Part shown: positions 27,837 through 38,523 of the stretch, piece by piece
Layout: the number at the start of each line of letters is the position of its first letter
How positions within the stretch are numbered: position 1 is the stretch's first letter
Assembly: GCF_036884275.1 (NCBI RefSeq)
Contig: NZ_CP145607.1
Location: 2,095,001 to 2,159,000, forward strand
Direction of reading: 5' to 3'
Source of the DNA: Sphingomonas kaistensis
Lineage (GTDB): Bacteria > Pseudomonadota > Alphaproteobacteria > Sphingomonadales > Sphingomonadaceae
DNA length: 64,000 nt
The notes under the pieces: generated by a model
Database searches by the model: none
Seen by the model: the letters and a program-made list of their open reading frames with translations, nothing else
What the model was told of the DNA's origin: nothing
Program-made: the position numbers and the translations under genes

Positions 27837-28558
27837 CGCCGCTCCTCAGCGCCGAAGTCGCCGCCCCGCCCCGCCTGCAGGCGATGAGACTTGAGATTCT
27901 TGCGGGTGAAAAGATCGCGCTGATCGGTCCCAATGGCAGCGGCAAAACCACCCTGTTGCGGGCGCTGGCGGGAATCGATGACGATGCCTCGTCGGTTTAC
28001 ATTCAGGGCGAATCGCTGACGCTCGTCCCACCCGCTCGGCGCGCCAAGCTCCTCGCTTTTCTCCCGGCCAGCCGCGACGTTCGCTGGCCGATCCCCGTGC
28101 GCGACGTCGTTGCCCTTGGGCTGGCCAAGCCCGATCCCGCGCGTGTCGATCAACTACTGAAGCGGCTGCGGCTCACCGACCTCGCCGAGCGGCCGATCGA
28201 TCGCCTGTCGACCGGCGAGCGGGCCAGGGCGCTGCTGGCGCGGGCACTGGCCGATCGCCCCCGCCTACTCCTGCTCGACGAGCCGCTTTCCAACCTCGAT
28301 CCTGCGTGGGCGCTTCGCACCCTCGACCTGCTCGACGGAATCGCAAGCGAGGGGTGCGGCATCGCACTGGCGCTGCACGACCTGTCGCTGATCGGCCGCT
28401 TCGACCGCGTGTGGATGCTCGACCACGGCCGACTGGTCGCGGATCTGCCGCCGGCAAAGCTGCTCGCCTCGCCGGAGTTCGCATCGGTGTTCGAAGTAGA
28501 GCCGGCGTCGACCGGCTGGGCGCTCAGGCCTTCGGCGGATCGGCGATCATCGCCGTGA
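27833..28558 (+). CDS. btuD: Cobalamin ABC transporter ATPase BtuD
   Basis: This 241-residue ATPase powers BtuC. Walker A is [14 protein letters not shown], the Q-loop region is [11 protein letters not shown], and the signature reads [15 protein letters not shown] rather than classical LSGGQ. Walker B is [12 protein letters not shown] and the switch His is in ALALHDLSL. It begins at ATG 27833 overlapping btuC. Its last 35 bp overlap convergent fabZ, so no terminator lies between the two operons. Confidence 0.9.
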   Translation: MTPLLSAEVAAPPRLQAMRLEILAGEKIALIGPNGSGKTTLLRALAGIDDDASSVYIQGESLTLVPPARRAKLLAFLPASRDVRWPIPVRDVVALGLAKPDPARVDQLLKRLRLTDLAERPIDRLSTGERARALLARALADRPRLLLLDEPLSNLDPAWALRTLDLLDGIASEGCGIALALHDLSLIGRFDRVWMLDHGRLVADLPPAKLLASPEFASVFEVEPASTGWALRPSADRRSSP

Positions 28559-29000
28559 AATTGGCTTCGGCGGCAAGCTTGCCGTCGACAAAGGCCTGCC
28601 CCGCGAATTTGCAAACGCTGGACCGCTTCTGAACAAAGCTGACCTTCAGTTCGAGCAGGCAGCCCGGCTCGACCGGGGTGCGGAATTTCGCCCCGTCGAT
28701 GGCCATGAAATAGACGAGCTTGCCCGACCCCGCGAGGCCAAGGCTTTCCACCGCCAGTACGCCGGCGGCCTGCGCCAGCGCTTCGACGATCAGCACGCCC
28801 GGCATGATCGGACGGCCGGGGAAATGCCCCTGGAAAAAGCTCTCGTTGATCGTCACCGCCTTGATGGCGGTGATGCGCTCGTCGATCACGAGTTCGGAAA
28901 CCCGGTCGACGAGCAGCATTGGATAGCGATGGGGCAGCGCCGCCATGACCTGGCGGATATCCCGCGTGACGGCCTCGGCGGCGCCCACCCCCTCGCTCAT
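28524..29000 (-). CDS. fabZ: 3-hydroxyacyl-ACP dehydratase FabZ
   Basis: FabZ dehydrates 3-hydroxyacyl-ACP in type II fatty acid synthesis. The 158-residue hotdog-fold protein has [13 protein letters not shown], the catalytic His in [16 protein letters not shown] and the Glu in VEALAQAAG. It follows skp by 3 bp, with no lpxD between and no lpxA after, unlike the canonical proteobacterial order bamA-skp-lpxD-fabZ-lpxA. Confidence 0.95.
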   Translation of the reverse strand: MSEGVGAAEAVTRDIRQVMAALPHRYPMLLVDRVSELVIDERITAIKAVTINESFFQGHFPGRPIMPGVLIVEALAQAAGVLAVESLGLAGSGKLVYFMAIDGAKFRTPVEPGCLLELKVSFVQKRSSVCKFAGQAFVDGKLAAEANFTAMIADPPKA

Positions 29001-29003
29001 GGC

Positions 29004-29609
29004 TTAGCGGCCCGCCGGGCGCTGCTGTGCCGGCTGGGCCTGCTGCGGCAGCGGGGTCACGCTGACCGACGGCACCTGCGTATTGAGCGCGGCCAGGACG
29101 TCGTTGGTGATGTCGACCGAATTCGAACGAGCCAGCGTCGCGTCGGTGTCGACGGCGATGTTGGCGCCGCGCGCGGTCATCGCCTGATTGATGATCGGGC
29201 CGAGGCGCGCGTCGATCTGCTGGCGAACGTGCGCCTGGGTCGACTGCAGACGGGTCTGAAGCCCCTGCAGCTCGGTCTGCGCCGTCTGCTGCGACTGCTG
29301 CCAGCGCTGGACGCGCTGCTGCAGGGCGGCGGGCGGGTTCTGCTTCTGAGCGGCCGGAAGGGCGTTGATCGCGGCTTCGATCGCCTGACCTTCGGTCTGG
29401 ATCGGAGCTGCCAAGGCCTGCTGGCGGGTCTGAAGCGCGGTGGCCTGGCTCTGCAGCTGGGTCAGCGCCGCGCGGCAGGCGGTGCATTCCGCATAGATGC
29501 GGCCCGAATCGACCACCGCGACCACCGCCGCCGGAAGACGGTTCTGGGCGGCAGCCGGCGACGTAACGGCAGCTGCCGTCAGGAGGCCAAGAAGAAGCTT
29601 GTTGGTCAT
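29004..29609 (-). CDS. skp: Periplasmic OmpH/Skp-family chaperone
   Basis: Skp-type chaperones hold unfolded outer-membrane proteins for the BAM complex. From ATG 29609 the 201-residue protein has a signal peptide (LLLGLLTAAAVTSPAAAQ, cleavage after AAAQ). The long helical, strongly Gln/Ala-rich coiled coil (about 50-140) and the Pro/Gln-rich tail follow. Sequence similarity to E. coli Skp is low; the call rests on architecture and on its place between bamA and fabZ. The ATG shares a base with the bamA stop. Confidence 0.82.
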   Translation of the reverse strand: MTNKLLLGLLTAAAVTSPAAAQNRLPAAVVAVVDSGRIYAECTACRAALTQLQSQATALQTRQQALAAPIQTEGQAIEAAINALPAAQKQNPPAALQQRVQRWQQSQQTAQTELQGLQTRLQSTQAHVRQQIDARLGPIINQAMTARGANIAVDTDATLARSNSVDITNDVLAALNTQVPSVSVTPLPQQAQPAQQRPAGR

Positions 29610-32260
29610 CAGAATGCAGTCCCTACGTTGAATGAAAAGAGCTTGGGATCGTCGCCGTCCTGCGTCAGCAGGGCCTTGGCGAGATCGATGCGGAGCGGAC
29701 CGAACGGCGAAGTCCAATTGACGCCGATACCGACCGCCAGGCGCGGTTTGGCGCTGTTGCCGAGGAACTCCTCGCGGTAGCCGGGCTGGAAATTCAGCAC
29801 CGTTCCGGTCGGCGCGGCGGCGCAGTTCGCCCTGGTCTGGCCGACGGCCAGCACCTGCGCAGCAGGCGCGGTCACGTTCTCTGCGCTGGCGACGTAGAAA
29901 CAGGTGCCCGGCAGGTTGAGAAGATTGGGCGTCCGCAACTTGAACAAGGAGCCGACGTCCACGAACGCTGACGGCCGCAAGCCGAGATTGCGCGCGCCCG
30001 CGCCGAGCGGAATTTCGAGTTCGAGGCGGCCCATGTAATAGGCCCGCCCGCCGAGCGCGTCGGTAATCTGGCCTTCTTCGCCCAGCAGCGCGCTGGCATC
30101 TTCCGAATAGCTGGTGCGGCGGATCCGCGGGCCGATGCCACGAATGTCGAACCCGCGCAGCTGCGGCGTGAAGAAGCGGTCGGAGATCCGGATCGGATCG
30201 AGCCCTTCACGTTTGGCGTTCTGAAGCGGGTGGATGTAGCCGCCCTCGGCACGCGCCGAGAGGACGAAGCCGCGCCCGAGGCCCCAATATTTGGTGCCCT
30301 CCGCGCGCGAGCGGATGTAGCGCACGTCGCCGCCCAAGCCGGCGAAATCCTGACTGAACGACAGCCGCTGGCCCTGCGTTGCGCGGATGCCGTTGGTGTT
30401 GTCGAACACCGCGCTGTAGCCGATCGACGAGGTCGTCCGCTTGCCGATTTCATCGCACAGATATTGCCCCGCCTTGAGCGGATCGCACTGCCCGTTGGTG
30501 AAGAATTCGGGCCGGTTGGCGAGCGTGATGTTATCGAAGTTCAGCGTGTAGCGAGTGCCGAAGTTGATAAACTCGTTGACCGGGAAACCCAGCGACAGGC
30601 CGGCGCCGGTCTGGATCTGGCTGTAGGTCCGGTTGCGCTCGTTGCCGATGAAGTTGAAGCTGTTGAAATCGCGGCGATAGATCTGGCCGCCAAGCAGGAT
30701 CTGCTTGTCGAACAGATAGGGCTCGGTGAAGCCCAACTGGACCGACTTCGAATAACGCGAATAGTTGATGCCCGCGGACAGAGACTGGCCCATGCCGCGG
30801 AAGTTGTTCTGTTCGATGCTCGCGGCGAGAATGAAGCGCTCGAGGCTCGAATAGCCCGCCGACAGCTGGAGCTGCCCGGTCGGCTTTTCCTCGACCTCGA
30901 CGTTCAGCGCCACCCGGTCGGGCGCAACCTGCTCCTGCTTGATTTCCAGCTTTTCCTGGAAATAGCCGAGGCTCTGGATGCGGTCCTGGCTGCGCTTCAC
31001 CTTGACGGTGTTGAAGGCGTCGCCCTCGTTGACGCGGAATTCGCGGCGGACGACCTTGTCGCGCGTGCCGGTGTTGCCGCTGACGTTGATGCGATCGACA
31101 TAGGTGCGCGGGGTCTCGCCGACCCGGAACGCGATCCCCATGGTCTGGGTCTCGGCGTTACGCTCGTAATTGGGATCGATCTCGGTGAAAGCATAGCCGA
31201 GCAGACCCGCCGCCTCGTTCATGCGGGTGACCGCGTCTTCGACCGCCTTGGCGTTGAACCAATCGCCTTTCTTTACGCCCGCAAGTGCGACGATCAGCTC
31301 GGGCTTGAAATCGCGCAGTTCGGATTCGGCGGTAATGTCGCCGAACTTGTAGCGCTTCCCTTCCTCGACCACGTAAGTGATCACGAAGTCGCGGCGGTCG
31401 GGCGTCAGTTCGGCCAGCGCCGAGACCACGCGGAAATCGGCATACCCCTGCGTCAGGTAGAAAGCGCGCAGCTTCTGCTGGTCCGCCGCGAGCCGGTCCG
31501 GATCGTAGCTGTCGTTGGACTTGAGAAAGCCCAGAAAGCCGCCGCTCTCGCGAGTGAACATCTCTTTGCGCAGACGCCCATCGTCGAACTGCTCGTTGCC
31601 GATGATGTTAATCGCGCGGACCTTGGACTTGTCGCCCTCGGTGATCTCGAACACGAGGTCGACGCGGTTCTGGTCGAGCGTGACGACCTTGGGCTCGACC
31701 CGCGCTGCGAAGCGGCCCTGGCGCTTGTAGAGCTCGATGATCCGCTCGACGTCGCTGCGCGCCTTGGTGCGGGTGAAGATCTGCCGCGGCGCAAGCCGGA
31801 TCTCGGGCAGGATCTTGTCGTCCTTGATCCGCTTGTTGCCTTCAAGCACGATGCGATTGATGACCGGGTTCTCGCGCACCACCAGCACGATGTTGCCGGT
31901 GTCGGCACCCTGGATCTGAGCGTCGGCGAACAGTTCGGTCTCGTACAGCGCCTTGATCGCGGTATCGAGCTTTTCGGCGTCGTAGGTGTCGCCCGGGTTA
32001 AGCCCGGCGTAGGACCGCACCGTGTCGGCCTCAAGACGCTGGGCGCCCTGGACCGAGATGGAACGGATGGTGCGTTGCTGCGCCGCAGGCGCGGCCGGAG
32101 CCGTCGTTGCCGGAGCGGGCTGCGCGGTGGTCGCTGCCACCGGAGCCGGCGCCGCGGCCTGCTGGGCGAGCACGGGTGAAGCCCAGCCACCAACAATGGT
32201 GCCAAGCAGGAGCGTCGCCCTCATGCGATTGATCAAAGCCTTGTCGCCTTTCGAACTCAC
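29609..32260 (-). CDS. bamA: Outer-membrane protein assembly factor BamA
   Basis: BamA is the core of the BAM complex inserting beta-barrel proteins. Using GTG 32260 the protein has 883 residues with a signal peptide (to about ASPVLAQ). In-frame ATGs at 32293 and 32223 are alternatives, and none has a clear ribosome site. An Ala/Pro-rich linker is followed by five POTRA repeats (about 60-410) and the 16-strand barrel with the conserved lid-lock motif LRGFDIRGIGPR. The C terminus ends in Phe as barrel proteins do. It lies between rseP and skp. Confidence 0.95.
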   Translation of the reverse strand: MSSKGDKALINRMRATLLLGTIVGGWASPVLAQQAAAPAPVAATTAQPAPATTAPAAPAAQQRTIRSISVQGAQRLEADTVRSYAGLNPGDTYDAEKLDTAIKALYETELFADAQIQGADTGNIVLVVRENPVINRIVLEGNKRIKDDKILPEIRLAPRQIFTRTKARSDVERIIELYKRQGRFAARVEPKVVTLDQNRVDLVFEITEGDKSKVRAINIIGNEQFDDGRLRKEMFTRESGGFLGFLKSNDSYDPDRLAADQQKLRAFYLTQGYADFRVVSALAELTPDRRDFVITYVVEEGKRYKFGDITAESELRDFKPELIVALAGVKKGDWFNAKAVEDAVTRMNEAAGLLGYAFTEIDPNYERNAETQTMGIAFRVGETPRTYVDRINVSGNTGTRDKVVRREFRVNEGDAFNTVKVKRSQDRIQSLGYFQEKLEIKQEQVAPDRVALNVEVEEKPTGQLQLSAGYSSLERFILAASIEQNNFRGMGQSLSAGINYSRYSKSVQLGFTEPYLFDKQILLGGQIYRRDFNSFNFIGNERNRTYSQIQTGAGLSLGFPVNEFINFGTRYTLNFDNITLANRPEFFTNGQCDPLKAGQYLCDEIGKRTTSSIGYSAVFDNTNGIRATQGQRLSFSQDFAGLGGDVRYIRSRAEGTKYWGLGRGFVLSARAEGGYIHPLQNAKREGLDPIRISDRFFTPQLRGFDIRGIGPRIRRTSYSEDASALLGEEGQITDALGGRAYYMGRLELEIPLGAGARNLGLRPSAFVDVGSLFKLRTPNLLNLPGTCFYVASAENVTAPAAQVLAVGQTRANCAAAPTGTVLNFQPGYREEFLGNSAKPRLAVGIGVNWTSPFGPLRIDLAKALLTQDGDDPKLFSFNVGTAF

Positions 32261-32320
32261 GTAATCTTGTCCCCACCTGCGTTTAGGTGACATGGGTGAC
32301 GCCTATCGGCACCTGAAATT

Positions 32321-32345
32321 GCCCGCGACGCTACTAGACGCGGGC
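32321..32345. repeat. Inverted repeat between rseP and bamA
   Basis: GCCCGCG and CGCGGGC form 7-bp perfect arms around an 11-base loop in the gap between bamA and rseP. There is no T-run after it, so a terminator is only a possibility. Confidence 0.35.
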
Positions 32346-32380
32346 CCCTGCCGCGCCAACCCACATTGTTCAACACGGGC

Positions 32381-33511
32381 TTAGCCCAACAATCGCCCCA
32401 ATGTCTGCCACAGGCCCACCGACGCCAGGTCGTTGAGGGTCGCCACCAGCATCAAGGTCATGAGGGCGGCGAACCCGCCGCGAAACAGCCACTCCTGCGC
32501 CCGGGCCCCAAGCGGTCGGCGACGTGTCGCCTCAACCGCGTAGAGCGCCAGATGACCCCCGTCGAGCATGGGAACTGGCAGCAGGTTGATGAACCCGAGG
32601 TTTATCGAGAAAAAGGCGATCAGCTGGACGAATTCGAACCAGCCGATGCTCGCGACCTGGCCGGCGACCTGCGCCATCTTGATCGGGCCGCCCAGCTCTT
32701 CAAGCGGCCTTCGACCGGTGATGATCTGCCACAGGCCCACCGCCGTATTCTCGATAGTCGAGGCGGTGATTCCGACCGCTTCGGGCACCAGCAGCCAGGC
32801 CGGCACGGGCTCGAACACCCGCTGCCCGGTGGCGACACCCAAGCGGCCGACGCGGTAGGTCTGACCGAACCGGTCGGCCTCCCGCACTTCGGCGAGGCGG
32901 GTAGACGCGGTGAAGGTCCGGCCCTGCCGCTCGATCGTCAGCAGCACGTCCTCGTTCGGGCGCAGGCGGCTATAATCGGCAAGGTCGTCGAAGCGGCGAA
33001 CTTCCTTATCGTCGATCCCGACGATGCGATCGCCGCGCTGCAGCCCGATCTGGGCGGCAGGCGACCCGGGAAGCACCGAGGCGACGATCGCCGGTGTGCG
33101 TGGTGCGCCGTTGGCGGCGATAAAGGCGGCGAAGATCAAGATGGCGAGAAGAAAATTGGCCGCCGGGCCTGCGAAGACGACCAAGGCGCGCTGCCACACC
33201 GGCTTGGCATGAAAGCTGCGGGCGCGAAGCTCGGGGCTAAGTCGGTCGAGGTTCTGGCCCATGCTCGCCGGGTTCATGTCGCCGGTGAAGCGGACGTAGC
33301 CGCCGAGCGGCAACCAGCCGATCTTCCACCGCGTGCCCCGCTTGTCGGTCCAGCCGGCGACTTCGCGGCCGAACCCGATCGAAAAGGTTTCCGCACCGAT
33401 GCCGAACCAGCGGCCGACGATGTAGTGGCCGTACTCGTGGATAAAGACGAGCGGACCGATCGCGCCCAGAAACGCCAGCGCGAGAAACCACATCGGCGGC
33501 GTTTCAAGCAT
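32381..33511 (-). CDS. rseP: RIP metalloprotease RseP (site-2 protease)
   Basis: This inner-membrane zinc protease cleaves transmembrane substrates such as anti-sigma factors. The 376-residue protein has the HExxH motif in FIHEYGHYIVGR in the first helix, one PDZ domain (about 130-215, with VLPGSPAAQIGLQRGDRI) and the third ligand in NLLPVPMLDGGHL. It overlaps dxr by TGATG and precedes bamA, the conserved envelope-biogenesis order. Confidence 0.95.
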   Translation of the reverse strand: MLETPPMWFLALAFLGAIGPLVFIHEYGHYIVGRWFGIGAETFSIGFGREVAGWTDKRGTRWKIGWLPLGGYVRFTGDMNPASMGQNLDRLSPELRARSFHAKPVWQRALVVFAGPAANFLLAILIFAAFIAANGAPRTPAIVASVLPGSPAAQIGLQRGDRIVGIDDKEVRRFDDLADYSRLRPNEDVLLTIERQGRTFTASTRLAEVREADRFGQTYRVGRLGVATGQRVFEPVPAWLLVPEAVGITASTIENTAVGLWQIITGRRPLEELGGPIKMAQVAGQVASIGWFEFVQLIAFFSINLGFINLLPVPMLDGGHLALYAVEATRRRPLGARAQEWLFRGGFAALMTLMLVATLNDLASVGLWQTLGRLLG

Positions 33512-34665
33512 CAGTGCGCCTCCACCTTAAGGCGTTCCCGCGTCGTTCGCCGAACCTCTGCATCGAGCGCAAGCACCTCGTCGATCGAACCGGGTAGCGG
33601 CTGGTCCAGCCGTGCCAGTTGATCCTCTACCGTCGCCGCGATGTCGCCGAAATGAATGGCGCCGGCCAGGAAGGCTTCGACTGCCACTTCGTTGGCGGCA
33701 TTGAGCGTCAGCGGCGCCGCGCCGCCGCGGCGAAGGGCCTCGCGGGCAAGCCGAAGCGCGGGGAAGCGAACCGTATCGGGCGCCTCGAAATCAAGCCGGG
33801 CAATCTCGAGCAGGTTGAGGCGGCGGGCCCTGGTCGCCATTCGCTCGGGCCAGGCGAGAACATGCCCGATCGGCACCCGCATGTCGGGGCTGCCAAGCTG
33901 CGCCAGCATCGAGCCGTCGGCATATTCGACCAGGCTGTGAATGACCGATTGCGGGTGGACGACGATGTCGATCCGCTCTTCGGGCAAGGCGAACAGGTGG
34001 TGCGCCTCGATCAGCTCGAGCCCCTTGTTCATCATCGTCGCGCTGTCGACGCTGATCTTGGCGCCCATCGACCAATTGGGGTGCGCGACCGCCTGCGCCG
34101 GCGTGGCGCGGGCCATGTCATCGGCCGACCAGGTCCGGAACGGGCCGCCACTGGCGGTCAAGATAAGGCGTGCGACATGATCGCAATCCTGGCCCGCAAG
34201 GCATTGAAAGATCGCATTGTGTTCGCTGTCGATCGGTAGCAGAATCGCGCCGGAGCGGCTGGCTTCATCGATCATCAGCGCGCCGGCGGAAACCAACGCT
34301 TCCTTATTGGCAAGGCCGATCCTCAGACCGGCACGAACGGCGGCCATCACCGGCGCAAGCCCCGCTGTGCCGACGATCGCGGCGACGATCAGGTCAGCCG
34401 ACACCGCCGCCTCGGCCAGCGCGCTCCCGCCCGCCGCCGCCTGGATATTGGTTCCGGACAGAGCCGTCTGGAGGTCGCCCAGCCGGCTTTCGTCCGCAAT
34501 GACCGCCAGCGAAGCGTGCGTGCGGCGGGCAATGGCGGCAAGCTCAGCGACATTGCTGGCAGCGGTGACTGCGGTAACATCGAAGCGGTCATGCGCCGCT
34601 TCGACAAGGTCCAGCGTCGAAGTTCCGATCGAGCCGGTCGCGCCGAGAATGGCGACCCGCTTCAT
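33511..34665 (-). CDS. dxr: 1-deoxy-D-xylulose 5-phosphate reductoisomerase
   Basis: Dxr is the committed step of the MEP isoprenoid pathway (DXP to MEP, NADPH). The 384-residue protein has the NADPH loop ILGATGSIGTSTLDL, GLANKEALVSAG, the metal/substrate motifs IDSEHNAIFQCL and ASGGPF, and NWSMGAKISVDSATMMNK. It shares single-base overlaps with cdsA and rseP, so the set is translated as a unit. It is the target of fosmidomycin in other bacteria. Confidence 0.96.
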   Translation of the reverse strand: MKRVAILGATGSIGTSTLDLVEAAHDRFDVTAVTAASNVAELAAIARRTHASLAVIADESRLGDLQTALSGTNIQAAAGGSALAEAAVSADLIVAAIVGTAGLAPVMAAVRAGLRIGLANKEALVSAGALMIDEASRSGAILLPIDSEHNAIFQCLAGQDCDHVARLILTASGGPFRTWSADDMARATPAQAVAHPNWSMGAKISVDSATMMNKGLELIEAHHLFALPEERIDIVVHPQSVIHSLVEYADGSMLAQLGSPDMRVPIGHVLAWPERMATRARRLNLLEIARLDFEAPDTVRFPALRLAREALRRGGAAPLTLNAANEVAVEAFLAGAIHFGDIAATVEDQLARLDQPLPGSIDEVLALDAEVRRTTRERLKVEAH

Positions 34666-35308
34666 CAGCCGAGGCCCGCCATCACGCCGAACGCGGTCAG
34701 CACCGCCACCGGGACCAAACCGTCGAGACGGTCGAACACGCCGCCGTGTCCGGGCAGGATACGGCCGCTGTCCTTGACCCCGGCCCGGCGCTTCATGCAG
34801 CTTTCGAACAGGTCACCCAGCGCGGCGGCAAAAGCAAAGATCGGTGCCAGCAGCAGCCAGACCCAGTGCAGCCCCTGGCTCTGGGCCCAGATGCCGCCAA
34901 GCAGGGTCGCGGTAATGAGACCGCCGATTAGGCCCGAAATGGTCTTGTTGGGGCTGATCGTCGGCGCAAGCTTGGGCCCGCCAAAGGTTCGACCCGTGAA
35001 GAAGGCCCCGATGTCGGCGCTCCAGGTGACAATAAACGCCCACAGCACCAGCTCGAACCCCTGGCTCCCCGCGGGCACCCCTGCCCGTTCGCGTACCCAC
35101 AACAGCGAAAGGGCCGGCAGGAGGGCAAAGGCAAAGCCGCCAAGGTGCCAGGCCAGCCCCCAGCCGCGGACCATCTTGGCCCATTCGTAATAGATGGCGG
35201 TCGCAGCGGCCGCCACGAGAACGGCGAAGGCAGTGCCCCCCACCCATTCGGCGGTCAGCGCCGTCAGGACCAGCAGCACGCCGGTAATCGAGCGAAGCGC
35301 GATCTCGC

Positions 35309-35312
<4 letters not shown>
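34665..35312 (-). CDS. cdsA: Phosphatidate cytidylyltransferase
   Basis: CdsA makes CDP-diacylglycerol for phospholipid synthesis and feeds PssA, also encoded in this window. The 215-residue membrane protein is shorter than the usual ~270-285, lacking some N-terminal helices, but its C-terminal signature is intact: SCMKRRAGVKDSGRILPGHG followed by GVFDRLDG. It overlaps uppS by ATGA. Confidence 0.9.
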
Positions 35313-36078
<766 letters not shown>

Positions 36079-36082
<4 letters not shown>

Positions 36083-36636
36083 TTGCCGAGGATTTCCTTT
36101 TCCTTGGCCTGCGCCGCGGCATCGATTTCCTTGATCGTGTCGTCGGTGATCTTCTGGACCTCGGTGTCGAGCTTCTTGTGCTCGTCCTCGCTGATTTCCT
36201 TTTTCTTCTCGTCGGTCTTCAGCGCGTCCATCGCGTCCCGGCGCACGTTACGCGCGGCGATACGGGCCTTTTCGGCATATTGGCTGACCAGCTTGGCAAG
36301 CTCCTTGCGGCGCTCCTCGGTCATGTCGGGGATCGGCAGCCGGATCATCTGTCCATCGGTGATCGGGTTGATGCCGAGCCCGCCCGAACGGATCGCCTTT
36401 TCCACCGCGTTGAGGTTGGACTTGTCCCACACCTGCACCGAGATCATCCGCGGCTCGGGGACCGAGACGGTCGCGACTTGGTTCAGCGGCATCTTGGCGC
36501 CGTAAACCTCGACCTGGATCGGATCGAGCAGCGCGGTTGACGCGCGCCCGGTGCGAAGTCCACCCAGATCGCTCTTGAGCGCGTCCACCGACCCCGCCAT
36601 GCGGCGCTTCACATCGGCCTTATCATAGGCTGGCAT
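36079..36636 (-). CDS. frr: Ribosome recycling factor
   Basis: Frr splits post-termination ribosomes with EF-G. The 185-residue protein has the expected all-helical domain I and inserted domain II, with [44 protein letters not shown] and [16 protein letters not shown]. The ATG at 36636 is preceded by GGAGGAACG, a strong ribosome site that lies in the pyrH stop region. Confidence 0.97.
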
Positions 36637-36637
36637 C

Positions 36638-37363
36638 TTAACGTTCCTCCTGGTCCTGAACGATCGTCGCCACGCCCTCGCCCGCAAGCACCTTGGCAAG
36701 GTTGCCGGGCTGGCGGACGTTGAAGACGACAATTGGAATATCGTTGTCACGGCACAGCGCGACCGCGGCCGCGTCCATGATCTTGAGGTCCTCGGCAAGC
36801 ACCCGGTCGAAGCCGATGGTGTCGAAGCGCTTGGCGTCCTTCACCTTCTTCGGATCGGCCGAATACACGCCGTCGACGCTGGTGCCCTTGAACAGGGCGT
36901 TGCACTTCATCTCGGCGGCGCGCAGCGCGGCGCCGGTGTCGGTGGTGAAATAAGGCGAGCCGACGCCGGCGGCGAAGATCACCACCCGCCCCTTGGCGAG
37001 ATGACGCTCGGCACGGCGACGGATGACGGGTTCGCACACTTGGTCCATCTTGATCGCGCTTTGCACGCGGGTGTCGACGCCGATCTGCTCCAGCGCATTC
37101 TGCACCGCGAGCGCGTTCATCACGGTCGCCAGCATGCCCATGTAATCGGCCTGCGCCCGGTCCATGCCCTTGGCGGCGCCGGCCATGCCGCGGAAGATGT
37201 TGCCGCCGCCGATCACCAGGCACAGTTCAAAGCCGGCATCCTTGGCGGCCTTTACCTCCGACGCCATGGCGGCGACCGTTTCCTGGTCGATGCCGAACTG
37301 GCCGGGCCCCATCAACGCCTCGCCCGACAGCTTCAGGAGAATGCGGTTGAAGCGGCGGGCCAT
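36638..37363 (-). CDS. pyrH: UMP kinase
   Basis: PyrH phosphorylates UMP to UDP. The 241-residue amino-acid-kinase-fold protein starts at ATG 37363 and has [50 protein letters not shown] and [10 protein letters not shown]. It heads the run pyrH-frr-uppS-cdsA-dxr-rseP-bamA-skp-fabZ. Confidence 0.97.
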   Translation of the reverse strand: MARRFNRILLKLSGEALMGPGQFGIDQETVAAMASEVKAAKDAGFELCLVIGGGNIFRGMAGAAKGMDRAQADYMGMLATVMNALAVQNALEQIGVDTRVQSAIKMDQVCEPVIRRRAERHLAKGRVVIFAAGVGSPYFTTDTGAALRAAEMKCNALFKGTSVDGVYSADPKKVKDAKRFDTIGFDRVLAEDLKIMDAAAVALCRDNDIPIVVFNVRQPGNLAKVLAGEGVATIVQDQEER

Positions 37364-37460
37364 GGGCGTTGGGTGTCTTTCGGATGTGAAACGGGCGGCA
37401 GCGCTTCTATAAGCGCCGCCGCCCGCTTGCCAACCCGTCATACCGGGCCGGCGCTTGGAG

Positions 37461-38399
37461 TTAACCCTGCTTGACGCCCGACGCGGCGGCAACTTCGGCA
37501 GCGAAATCGCTCTGCTGCTTCTCGATGCCTTCGCCGAGCTGGAAGCGGACGAAGTCGACGATGGTCGCCGAACCGCCAGCCGCCTTGGCTTCCGCCGAGA
37601 CATAATCCTGCACCGGGGTCTTGCCGTCGAACACCACTGCCTGGGTCAGGAGGGCGCTTTCCTTGCGGAACTTGTCGACCGGGCCCTTGAGGATCTTTTC
37701 GGCGATGTCGGCGGGCTTGCCGGCAATCTTGTCGGCATTCTTTTCACGCGCGATCGCGGCTTCACGCTCGATCACGGCCGGGTCGATATCGTCGCCGGTC
37801 AGCGCCAGCGGGTTAGCCGCGGCGATGTGCATGGCGATCTGCTTGCCGAGGCTTTCGAGCTTGTCGGCCGGGGCATCGCCGGCAAGCGCGACGAGCACGC
37901 CGATCTTGCCCATGCCAGGCGCGGCGGCATTGTGGACATAGGCCACGACCGCACCGTCATCGACGCTGAGCATCTTGGCGCGGCGCAGGTTCTGGTTCTC
38001 GCCGATGGTGGCGATGTTCTCGGTCAGCGCTTCGTCGACCGACTTGCCCGACGGCATGGTCTGGCCCTTGAGCGCCTCGACGTCGCCATTGCCGTCCAGC
38101 GCGAGCTTGGTGACGTCACGGACGAAGTTCTGGAACTGCTCGTTCTTGGCGACGAAGTCGGTTTCCGAGTTGACCTCGACGACCACGCCCTTGGTGCCTT
38201 CGACGGCAACGCCGACGAGACCTTCGGCGGCAGTGCGGCCGGCCTTCTTGCCTGCCGAAGCGAGGCCCTTGGCGCGCAGCCAATCGATCGACTGTTCGAT
38301 ATCGCCGTTGTTCTCGGCAAGCGCCTTCTTGCAGTCCATCATGCCGGCGCCCGAGCGCTCGCGCAGTTCCTTGACCATTGCGGCCGTGATGTCAGCCAT
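37461..38399 (-). CDS. tsf: Elongation factor Ts
   Basis: EF-Ts is the nucleotide exchange factor for EF-Tu. The 312-residue protein shows the N-terminal helical module [20 protein letters not shown], the TDFVAKN motif in the core, and two core subdomains. It lies between rpsB and pyrH, the standard order, and is separated from rpsB by 124 bp containing a palindrome. Confidence 0.97.
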   Translation of the reverse strand: MADITAAMVKELRERSGAGMMDCKKALAENNGDIEQSIDWLRAKGLASAGKKAGRTAAEGLVGVAVEGTKGVVVEVNSETDFVAKNEQFQNFVRDVTKLALDGNGDVEALKGQTMPSGKSVDEALTENIATIGENQNLRRAKMLSVDDGAVVAYVHNAAAPGMGKIGVLVALAGDAPADKLESLGKQIAMHIAAANPLALTGDDIDPAVIEREAAIAREKNADKIAGKPADIAEKILKGPVDKFRKESALLTQAVVFDGKTPVQDYVSAEAKAAGGSATIVDFVRFQLGEGIEKQQSDFAAEVAAASGVKQG

Positions 38400-38420
38400 G
38401 TGCGAATTCCTTTTACTCCC

Positions 38421-38436
38421 CTCCCGCTGACGGGAG
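38421..38436. repeat. REP-like palindrome between rpsB and tsf
   Basis: CTCCCG and CGGGAG flank CTGA, inside a wider imperfect CTCCC...GGGAG pairing (38417-38447). The sequence resembles the short GC-rich intergenic palindromes that recur in sphingomonad genomes. Only this copy is in the window. Confidence 0.4.
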
Positions 38437-38523
38437 AGGCTGGGGGAGAAATGTGAAAGCGGCGGAGAGCGTCACTGGTGTGACAACCCTCCACCGCAGG
38501 TTCTCGCTGGGCGAGAAAGAAGC

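Noticed and set aside
30230..32179. Long open frame on the + strand opposite bamA
   Set aside because: It is antisense to a clear BamA; the composition is a mirror of high-GC codon bias, with no domain and no ribosome site.
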